DNA of 64,000 bases from an uncultured Kordia sp. GTDB lineage: Bacteria; Bacteroidota; Bacteroidia; Flavobacteriales; Flavobacteriaceae. Location of the stretch: contig NZ_CANMEZ010000007.1 in NCBI RefSeq assembly GCF_947496985.1, forward strand, positions 124,001 to 188,000, written 5' to 3'. The position numbers were made by a program, and so were the translations under genes. Under the pieces are notes generated by a model. The model saw only the letters and a program-made list of their open reading frames with translations, did not search any database and had not been told where the DNA came from. Below are positions 17,782-24,870 of the stretch, in pieces; within the stretch, counting starts at the first letter, position 1; each line of letters opens with the position of its first letter.

Positions 17782-18327
17782 ATGAAAATCTTCAAAATAA
17801 TAATGGCTATTGTGGCTGTTTCAATCTTAGCTTTTGCAGGATTTCTAGGCTATTCATATTATAGCTATACCGAAGCTTTTGATACGGAAAACAAACCTTA
17901 CAAAACCTATATTGGCTATATAGACTTAGAAAAAGCGTTGCTTAATGATACATATAAACTTTGTGATGAAGGCAGAATTTACAACACCTATAGTAGCGCA
18001 AGTTTAAAAGCGTATAAAGGTTCAAAAAAGCGTTTCCGCGATCATATAAATGCAACGTTTAACAATAACTCGTTTACAGATTCAGGGTATTTAAATTTTC
18101 GGTTTTTGGTGAATTGTGAAGGGAACGCAGGTTGGTTTGAAATTATTCAAATGAATTTAGATTTAGAAGAAACAACGCTCAACAAAACAATGGTAGATTC
18201 ACTTTTTACCATTACATCAAACCCTGAAAACTGGGAAATTATTGAATATTACGACGCCCCAAGAAATTATTATATGTACATATCATACCGAATAGAGAAT
18301 GGAAAAGTTACTGAAATTATCCCTTAG
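17782..18327 (+). CDS. Hypothetical membrane-anchored protein
   Basis: A 181-residue protein with one N-terminal membrane segment (residues about 5-28, IIMAIVAVSILAFAGFLGYSYY) and a periplasmic or outward domain containing two Cys and many aromatic residues (CDEGRIYNTY, NFRFLVNCEGNAGWFEI). I do not recognise a family. Its last 29 bases overlap the start of the downstream TPR lipoprotein gene in another frame, indicating coupled expression and perhaps a shared process. Confidence 0.75.
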   Translation: MKIFKIIMAIVAVSILAFAGFLGYSYYSYTEAFDTENKPYKTYIGYIDLEKALLNDTYKLCDEGRIYNTYSSASLKAYKGSKKRFRDHINATFNNNSFTDSGYLNFRFLVNCEGNAGWFEIIQMNLDLEETTLNKTMVDSLFTITSNPENWEIIEYYDAPRNYYMYISYRIENGKVTEIIP

Positions 18328-19240
18328 TATATGTTTAGTGGGGTTATTGTGTTCATGTGAAGACAATAAAAATACCAAAGAAGAAGCTATAACATGGTTC
18401 GAATATGGAATGTCGCATTATCAAGGAACATCAGAAAGTGTTAACGGGTTTGCTAAAGCTGTTGAACTAGATTCGACACATGCAGAGTCATGGCGAGAAT
18501 TGTCAATTCCGTTCTTAAAGCGTGGTATCCCATATGAATGGAAAAAGTATATTGACAAAGCCGTTGAACTAGATCCTGTTACATGGCAAGGCTACAGAGG
18601 CTATAATTATTTATGGTTTTATCGCGATTATAAAAGTGCTATCGCAGACTTTGATGCAACCGATACTTTAACTCCTAATTTTATTGATGCTCCGCAAGGT
18701 CACAGTGTAGATTATTGGCGTGGCGTGGCGTATTTAGGGTTAAAAGATTACAAAAATTGCATTGCCTATTTTGACAAACACATTCAAAAAGAGATTGACG
18801 AAACTGGTGAAGATTGGGTAGAACATGAAGCATTTCTGTATAGAGGAATTGCACATTATGAAGCTGGGAAACTAACACACAACTTAGCTGTAGAAACAAA
18901 AAATGATGTACTGGCTTTGCAAGATTTCAATACATTATTAAAATACAATTCAGACTTTGCAGATGTCAAATACTTTAAAGCTTCTCTCCTATTTGATCAA
19001 TGTATAAAGATTAGTGCTAAAATACACTTTGAACAAAAGATGCGTAGCAATAACTCCCGTGCCTCTTTTTTACAAAGTATTTTGAAAGACAAACATCAAC
19101 AAGCATTAACTTTAGTTAATGAAGCCATTGAAAATTTCAATAACGGTTACTCTGACCAACGTCCATATGTAGAAACCATTCGTCAATTATATTGGGAAGA
19201 TTATACAAACCTGAAAGCGAAATTGGAATCGATGCATTAG
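18299..19240 (+). CDS. TPR-repeat lipoprotein
   Basis: A 313-residue protein. The N-terminus MEKLLKLSLSICLVGLLCSCE is a lipoprotein signal with the likely acylated Cys at residue 20. TPR-like helical repeats follow (AWFE..GNSVNGFAKAVELDSTHAESW type units near residues 30-75, KYIDKAVELDPVTWQGY, YWRGVAYLGLKDYKNCIAYFDKHI, LYRGIAHYEAG). It probably scaffolds protein contacts in the periplasm. The start lies 29 bases inside the preceding gene, so translational coupling is likely; the lipobox directly after this ATG supports the overlap. Confidence 0.82.
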   Translation: MEKLLKLSLSICLVGLLCSCEDNKNTKEEAITWFEYGMSHYQGTSESVNGFAKAVELDSTHAESWRELSIPFLKRGIPYEWKKYIDKAVELDPVTWQGYRGYNYLWFYRDYKSAIADFDATDTLTPNFIDAPQGHSVDYWRGVAYLGLKDYKNCIAYFDKHIQKEIDETGEDWVEHEAFLYRGIAHYEAGKLTHNLAVETKNDVLALQDFNTLLKYNSDFADVKYFKASLLFDQCIKISAKIHFEQKMRSNNSRASFLQSILKDKHQQALTLVNEAIENFNNGYSDQRPYVETIRQLYWEDYTNLKAKLESMH

Positions 19241-19274
19241 ATTTGTACTTTTAAAGGTACACTAAGCATCAACT

Positions 19275-21053
19275 ATGCCAACGAGCAAAAAATCATTATT
19301 TACCCGTTTTCTAATTTGGAGATACAAACATATCTCAAACAAAAATTTCGTTTTTATACTCAGCGTTTTAGTAGGTTTAGGTTCTGGATTGGTTGCTGTA
19401 ACGATTAAAAACATTACTTTCTGGATTCAGGCATTGTTAGAAAATGGAATTATCTTTTCTAAAAATCAACTGTATTTCATTTTACCTCTTGTTGGACTCT
19501 TTTTAGTGTATCTAGTATTAAAATTTGTTTTCAAAAAGAAAACTGAACACGCTATTTCGTCCATTTTGTACGCCTTATCTAAACGTACAGGTATTATTGC
19601 CAATTATAAAATGTATGTGCCACTTATTACAGCACCATTAACGGTTGGTTTTGGTGGTTCTGTTGGACTGTTAGGTCCTGCTGTTGCTTCAGGTTCAGCT
19701 ATAAGTTCTAACATTAGCAAGCTTTTTCATATTAATAGTAAAACCCGAATGTTATTGATTGGTTGTGCTGCTGCAGGCGCAATTTCTTCGATATTTAAAT
19801 CCCCGATTGCAGCAATTATTTTTGCTATTGAAGTGTTTAGTTTAGACTTAACCTTAACTTCTTTAATACCATTATTACTAGCTTCTGTTTCTGCCGTTGT
19901 GACTTCCTATTTCTTTTTAGGGAATGAAAACTTATTCAATTTTACACTTTCAGAACAATTTCAATTAAGTGATATTCCTTTTTATGTTTTCTTAGGAATT
20001 GGAACTGCGTTTGCATCTATCTATTTTACTAAAATGCATTTTGCCATCACCAAATTCTTTGATCAATTTGAGCAGAAACTCAAAAAACTCATCATCGGTG
20101 GTTTGGCAATTGGCGTCATGCTGTACTTTATTCCTCCTTTATATGGAGAAGGTTTTGGATTTATCACCAATTTGCTCGATGGAAATCATATGGAAGCACT
20201 CGGAAAAACTCCTTTGGACAGATATACCGAAAATATATGGGTTGTCATTTTATTATTAGTCGGAATTACTATTTTTAAAGCCATTGCCATGACTACAACC
20301 TTTGCCGCTGGTGGTTCTGGTGGAATTTTCATCCCTACAATGGTGATGGGAAGTGCACTTGGAAATATTGTTGCCAAAGTAATTAATCAGTTTGGGTTTT
20401 CTGTTTCAGAAGCCAATTTCACATTAGTTGGTATGGCGGGATTAATTGCAGGAGTGTTGCATGCGCCATTAACAGCTATTTTCTTGATTGCAGAAATTAC
20501 AGGTGGTTACGATTTGTTTGTTCCGCTAATGTTAACCTGCGCTATTTCGTTTCTAATCACAAAAAACCTATTAAGCTATACCATTTATACACGCGAACTT
20601 TCTGAAACTGGTGAATTGTTGACACATAACAAGGATGAAACGGTTTTAACCTTAATGGCGTTGGATAGTGTAATTGAGCAAAATTTTAGTAAAATTCAAC
20701 CCGAAATGACGTTGGGAGAACTATTGCATAAAGCGGTGGCAAAATCAAAACGAAACTTATTTCCTGTCGTCGATGAAGATGAATTTTTAGTTGGAATTAT
20801 TGTATTGGATGATATTCGCGAATTTATGTTTGATACGTCTTTGTACGATTCACTTTCGGTCAACGATTTTATGCATGCAGCACCCGATTATATTATTTAT
20901 GAAGAAGATAATATGAAATCTGTGATGAAAAAATTTCAAGATAGTAGTGCTTGGAATTTGCCTGTTTTAAAAGAAGAAAAATATTACGGATTCGTTTCAA
21001 AATCTAAATTATTAACCGCATATAGAAGAAAGTTGATTACTTTTACACGGTAG
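19275..21053 (+). CDS. ClC-family chloride channel/transporter with C-terminal CBS pair
   Basis: An integral membrane anion channel or exchanger of 592 residues. The ClC core (about 20-440) includes GFGGSVGLLGPAVASG, where the usual G-x-E-G-P gating motif reads GLLGP, so the gating glutamate is Leu133. The later motif GGIFIPTM is intact. The usual GSGIP segment is replaced by HAISSILYAL. Two CBS domains (about 450-590, VVDEDEFLVGIIVLDDI and LPVLKEEKYYGFVSKSKL) may bind adenine nucleotides. Losing the gating Glu usually converts exchangers to ungated anion conduction, so channel-like behaviour is inferred. It follows the TPR gene by 34 bp. Confidence 0.9.
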   Translation: MPTSKKSLFTRFLIWRYKHISNKNFVFILSVLVGLGSGLVAVTIKNITFWIQALLENGIIFSKNQLYFILPLVGLFLVYLVLKFVFKKKTEHAISSILYALSKRTGIIANYKMYVPLITAPLTVGFGGSVGLLGPAVASGSAISSNISKLFHINSKTRMLLIGCAAAGAISSIFKSPIAAIIFAIEVFSLDLTLTSLIPLLLASVSAVVTSYFFLGNENLFNFTLSEQFQLSDIPFYVFLGIGTAFASIYFTKMHFAITKFFDQFEQKLKKLIIGGLAIGVMLYFIPPLYGEGFGFITNLLDGNHMEALGKTPLDRYTENIWVVILLLVGITIFKAIAMTTTFAAGGSGGIFIPTMVMGSALGNIVAKVINQFGFSVSEANFTLVGMAGLIAGVLHAPLTAIFLIAEITGGYDLFVPLMLTCAISFLITKNLLSYTIYTRELSETGELLTHNKDETVLTLMALDSVIEQNFSKIQPEMTLGELLHKAVAKSKRNLFPVVDEDEFLVGIIVLDDIREFMFDTSLYDSLSVNDFMHAAPDYIIYEEDNMKSVMKKFQDSSAWNLPVLKEEKYYGFVSKSKLLTAYRRKLITFTR

Positions 21054-21069
21054 ATTTAAACATTATTAC

Positions 21070-21594
21070 ATGAGGTTATTAGTATGTACATTACTATTTT
21101 TAATGAATTTATCAATTATTCATTCTCAAGAGCTAACATCAATTGATAGAAATGGATTCTCTATAAAATTTCCAAATTCTTGGGAAGAAAAAAAAGTTCC
21201 TGATTACCTTATCTATATTATGGAATCGGACAAAAAATCATCTGACTTCTCTACAACTATAGGAATCCAAGAAACTAAAGAGGATGAAACACTAGAAGTA
21301 TTTTCCAAGCAATATGAAATTGATTTATCCAATCATAAGAAATATAAAGATTTTAAAATCAAGGTAAGAAGAGAATTGATGTACGGAAATAGAAAAGCTA
21401 TTCGATATTTTTGTACAGCAACAGTCTCGCATATTCCAGTAGAAATTATGGCTATTGCAATTCAAAATAAAGGTAAAATTATCTTAGTTACAACTACTGC
21501 ATATTGGCTTAAACCTTCTAGTGAAACAGGAATTTTTTTACAATTACTCAAAAAAACTGAAAAAATACTTAACTCTATAGAAATAGAACAGTAG
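21070..21594 (+). CDS. Small secreted protein, possibly PsbP/DcrB-like
   Basis: A 174-residue exported protein with a signal peptide (residues 1-20, SIIHSQ). The remainder begins NGFSIKFPNSWEEKK and alternates strands and helices, ending LLKKTEKILNSIEIEQ, a pattern like the PsbP/DcrB/Mog1 fold often found in small secreted flavobacterial proteins. I cannot assign a function. It starts 16 bp after the ClC gene and may be co-transcribed with it and with the small membrane protein that follows. Confidence 0.7.
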   Translation: MRLLVCTLLFLMNLSIIHSQELTSIDRNGFSIKFPNSWEEKKVPDYLIYIMESDKKSSDFSTTIGIQETKEDETLEVFSKQYEIDLSNHKKYKDFKIKVRRELMYGNRKAIRYFCTATVSHIPVEIMAIAIQNKGKIILVTTTAYWLKPSSETGIFLQLLKKTEKILNSIEIEQ

Positions 21595-21619
21595 TATTAT
21601 TTACTTTAAAAATAAACAA

Positions 21620-21859
21620 ATGAAATATATTCTTATCATACTCATCATCATCTTATCGGGCACGGTAATTTTTGCTTACAACTATGAATTTTCTGAAGAA
21701 AACTTTGAGCAAAAGGTAATTGGAATCTGCATTTTGGTATTTTCTTTTATTTGGATGCCGCTATTTATTTACTATCGATATAAAGATAAAAAGAGAGAAG
21801 ATTTTATACTTACAAATGAAAATTTGAAAGAAATGAACGACTTTGCTCGAAAAGAATAA
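21620..21859 (+). CDS. Small membrane protein
   Basis: A 79-residue protein with two predicted membrane helices (about 3-20 and 33-52), an acidic loop between them (EFSEENFEQK) and a charged cytoplasmic tail (RYKDKKREDFILTNENLKEMN). No family recognised. It lies 25 bp after the secreted protein gene on the same strand. Confidence 0.65.
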   Translation: MKYILIILIIILSGTVIFAYNYEFSEENFEQKVIGICILVFSFIWMPLFIYYRYKDKKREDFILTNENLKEMNDFARKE

Positions 21860-21940
21860 CACAAAAAACACTATCGATTGTATTGAATATGCATTAAAAG
21901 TGCTAACTTAGATACCTATTAATTTTATTTTTTATCACAA

Positions 21941-22135
21941 ATGACTGGTACAGTTAAATTTTTCAACGAAGACAAAGGCTTTGGATTCATTACCAACGAC
22001 GACACAGGAAGGGACATTTTTGTTCACGTATCTAACTTAAACGGCTTAGTTTTAAACGAAGGCGATAACGTTTCATACGAAGAAGAAGAAGGACGAAAAG
22101 GAATGGTGGCAGCACAAGTACAAATTATTGAATAG
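21941..22135 (+). CDS. Cold-shock domain protein
   Basis: A 64-residue single-stranded nucleic-acid-binding OB-fold protein. RNP1 reads KGFGFIT (residues about 12-18) and RNP2 IFVHVS (about 25-30). It is of typical CspA size and probably acts as an RNA chaperone. Its own terminator follows at 22164. Confidence 0.95.
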   Translation: MTGTVKFFNEDKGFGFITNDDTGRDIFVHVSNLNGLVLNEGDNVSYEEEEGRKGMVAAQVQIIE

Positions 22136-22163
22136 TACTTTTCCAAACCACTTTCACAATTTC

Positions 22164-22191
22164 ACGCGCAATGTTTATTGCGCGTTTTTTT
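22164..22191 (+). terminator. Terminator of the cold-shock gene
   Basis: ACGCGCAAT/ATTGCGCGT stem, loop GTTT, then seven T. It abuts the end of tadA on the other strand. Confidence 0.88.
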
Positions 22192-22648
22192 ATGAATTCA
22201 AATTTCGCTTTTGCAGAAAAAAACGTTTCATCAATGTTGAAGCTTCTTCTGCCATTACTCCACCTTTCATTATTGTTTTTGGATGTAATTTTGTATTTAA
22301 CTGAATACAGCCGCGTTCTTCATCACGTGCGCCGTAGACAATATTTGAAATTTGACTCCAATACAACGCGCCCGCACACATTTGACAAGGTTCTAAGGTA
22401 ACATATAACGTACATCTTTTTAAATATTTTCCACCCAAAAAGTTAGCCGCCGCAGTAATAGCTTGCATTTCTGCATGCGCAGTTACATCAGTTAAGGTTT
22501 CCGTTAAGTTATGTCCGCGTGCAATGACTCTATTATCAATTACAATAACAGCGCCTACAGGAACTTCACCTTTTTCAAATGCCATTTCTGCTTCTTGCAG
22601 CGCTTTTTTCATAAAATAATTATCGTCGTAGATGCTTTCTAGATTCAT
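22190..22648 (-). CDS. tadA: tRNA-specific adenosine deaminase
   Basis: Deaminates A34 to inosine in the wobble position of tRNA-Arg. Zinc and proton-shuttle residues are present: HAE (His58, Glu60) and PCQMC (Cys88, Cys91). At 152 residues, with the N-terminal ALQEAEMAFEKGEVPVGAVIV typical of TadA, it is normal for the family. It is divergent from dxs and convergent with the cold-shock gene. A guanine-deaminase-like relative is possible but less likely. Confidence 0.9.
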   Translation of the reverse strand: MNLESIYDDNYFMKKALQEAEMAFEKGEVPVGAVIVIDNRVIARGHNLTETLTDVTAHAEMQAITAAANFLGGKYLKRCTLYVTLEPCQMCAGALYWSQISNIVYGARDEERGCIQLNTKLHPKTIMKGGVMAEEASTLMKRFFLQKRNLNS

Positions 22649-22705
22649 AGGAATAGATTCTACAGTAAAACTACTAAGTTTTTAGCGAACCAACTTCAAA
22701 AATCG

Positions 22706-22713
22706 TAGTTTTG
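22706..22713 (+). promoter_or_regulatory. -7 promoter motif TAGTTTTG for dxs
   Basis: Matches TAnnTTTG, 17 bases before the dxs ATG at 22731. Confidence 0.55.
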
Positions 22714-22730
22714 TAGTTGTACAATTATAC

Positions 22731-24497
22731 ATGAAAAATTTACTTTCACATATTTATTCTCCCGTCGATTTACGGAAACTTTCTAAGGAAGATTTATCAC
22801 AAGTTGCAAAAGAGTTACGTGAATTTATTATTGATATCGTCTCTGTAAAAGAAGGACATTTAGGCGCTAGTTTAGGTGTCGTAGATTTGACAATCGCACT
22901 CCATTATGTATTTAATACTCCAAATGATTTACTCGTTTGGGATGTTGGCCATCAAGCATATGGACATAAGATTTTAACGGAACGAAGAGAAATTTTTCAT
23001 ACTAATAGACGAAAAAATGGTATTTCTGGCTTTCCAAAACGTGATGAAAGTGAATATGACACTTTTGGTGTTGGGCATTCGTCTACAGCAATTTCTGCCG
23101 CTTTAGGAATGGCAATTGCCTCTAAGTTACGAGCAGATTTTAGTAAACAACATATTGCCGTTGTTGGCGACGCTTCTATTGCAAGTGGAATGGCGTTTGA
23201 AGCCATGAACCATGCAGGAGTTACTGATACAAATATTTTGATCATTCTGAATGATAACGCTATTGGAATTGATCCTAGTGTTGGTGCATTGAAAATGTAT
23301 TTAACCAATGTAAAGAAAGGAACTCAAAAACAAGATAATATTTTTGAAGCCTTAAATTTTGAGTATTCTGGACCCATTGACGGACATGATATTTTAGGTA
23401 TTGTTACTGAATTAGAACGTTTGAAAACTGTAAAAGGTCCAAAGTTTTTGCATGTTATTACTACGAAAGGAAAAGGATTGCGTAAAGCTGAAGAAGATCA
23501 GGTAAGGTATCATGCACCAGGAAAGTTTGATAGACTTACAGGAGAATTAGCTCCGAAAAACACAGCACATTTGCCACCAAAGTTTCAAGATGTTTTTGGG
23601 CATACGATTGTTGAACTTGCAGAAAAGAATGAACAAATTGTTGGTATTACGCCAGCCATGCCTACAGGAAGTTCGTTAAAGTTTATGATGGAAGCAATTC
23701 CTGATAGAGCTTTTGATGTTGGTATTGCCGAGCAACACGCCGTTACACTTGCAGCCGGAATGGCAACACAAGGCTTGATTCCATTTTGCAATGTATATTC
23801 TACTTTTTTACAACGTGCTTATGATCAAGTGATACACGATGTCGCTTTGCAAAATCTACCTGTGGTTTTTTGTTTGGACCGAGCCGGATTGGTAGGTCAG
23901 GATGGCGCTACACATCACGGAGTGTTTGATATTGCTTATTTACGTTGCATTCCAAACCTTATCATCTTTGCGCCTTTACATGAAGTTTCTTTACGAAATA
24001 TCATGTATACAGCTCAGCTAGGTTTGCAACATCCGATTGCGATTCGATATCCAAGAGGTCGCGGAATGTTAACAGATTGGAAACAGCCTTTTGAAGAAAT
24101 CGAAATTGGAAAAGGGCGTTATATTAAGGAAGGAACACATATTGCTGTTTTGAGCATTGGCGCTATTGGGTTTTCCGCAATAGAAGCTACGAAGGAGTTT
24201 GACTTATCAAAAAGAATTGCACTGTTTGATATGCAGTTTGTAAAACCACTAGATGAGACTTTGCTACATAAAGTATTTACTAATTTTAAAACTATTGTTA
24301 CACTAGAAGATGGTGTCATTACAGGTGGTTTTGGAAGTAGCATTACTGAATTTGCTATACATCACGGTTATACAAATACGATTAAAATACTCGGAATTCC
24401 TGATCACTTTATTGAACATGGAACCGTGGAAGAATTACACGAAACCTGTGGTATTTCGAAAGATGCAATTAAAGAGTTGTTGATTTCTTTGTTGTAG
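22731..24497 (+). CDS. dxs: 1-deoxy-D-xylulose-5-phosphate synthase
   Basis: Condenses pyruvate and glyceraldehyde 3-phosphate, the first step of the MEP isoprenoid pathway, with thiamine diphosphate. The N-terminal thiamine-diphosphate domain has GHQAYGHKIL and the cofactor motif GDASIASGMAFEAMNHAG...NDN; the usual GDG is GDA here. The pyrimidine-binding domain has DVGIAEQHAVTLAAGMA, followed by the transketolase C domain. Its 588 residues are slightly short compared with E. coli. It supplies IPP/DMAPP for enzymes such as the polyprenyl synthase at 5063. Monocistronic. Confidence 0.95.
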   Translation: MKNLLSHIYSPVDLRKLSKEDLSQVAKELREFIIDIVSVKEGHLGASLGVVDLTIALHYVFNTPNDLLVWDVGHQAYGHKILTERREIFHTNRRKNGISGFPKRDESEYDTFGVGHSSTAISAALGMAIASKLRADFSKQHIAVVGDASIASGMAFEAMNHAGVTDTNILIILNDNAIGIDPSVGALKMYLTNVKKGTQKQDNIFEALNFEYSGPIDGHDILGIVTELERLKTVKGPKFLHVITTKGKGLRKAEEDQVRYHAPGKFDRLTGELAPKNTAHLPPKFQDVFGHTIVELAEKNEQIVGITPAMPTGSSLKFMMEAIPDRAFDVGIAEQHAVTLAAGMATQGLIPFCNVYSTFLQRAYDQVIHDVALQNLPVVFCLDRAGLVGQDGATHHGVFDIAYLRCIPNLIIFAPLHEVSLRNIMYTAQLGLQHPIAIRYPRGRGMLTDWKQPFEEIEIGKGRYIKEGTHIAVLSIGAIGFSAIEATKEFDLSKRIALFDMQFVKPLDETLLHKVFTNFKTIVTLEDGVITGGFGSSITEFAIHHGYTNTIKILGIPDHFIEHGTVEELHETCGISKDAIKELLISLL

Positions 24498-24870
24498 GTT
24501 TAATTTAGTTATTATTATCTTGATGTTAGAGAGAAGCGTCAGGAATATAGATTTAAAGTTTATTAATTATTACATCAATACATAGTCAAATCTTCAAATC
24601 AATTTCACTTTTGAAAGTTTGTTTCTGTCTTCTTTCTTGGTGAAAAAGAAACAAAAAATCAATCCTCTCAGCAGGAAATTGCTATGCACCATTCATTCAC
24701 TAATCTACATGCATTACGCTACGCATAGCACTTCCGATTGCTCATTCATTATTTCTTCTGATAAGCGAAAATCTTTTTTATATACAATTGAATTATTGAA
24801 AAGAGTATAGAGCATTTTTAAGTATGTTCATAAATTCACAGAAAAAAATCAACAAATAAACATTACTATT
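24498..24870. other. Non-coding spacer with degenerate repeats
   Basis: About 370 bases between dxs and the convergent BNR gene. Contains inverted arms TGCTATGC (24680-24687) and GCATAGCA (24723-24730) and the block GTTTCTGTCTTCTTTCTTGG followed by AAAAAGAAACAAAAAATC, which looks like a dispersed repeat. A 63-codon frame here has no coding character. No RNA gene seen. Confidence 0.55.

Noticed and set aside
23585-23791. Ala/Pro-rich minus-strand frame inside dxs
   Set aside because: Antisense to highly conserved dxs motifs; no independent support.
24619-24810. 63-codon plus-strand frame after dxs
   Set aside because: Low-complexity repeat-like DNA with inverted arms; no coding character and no start context.
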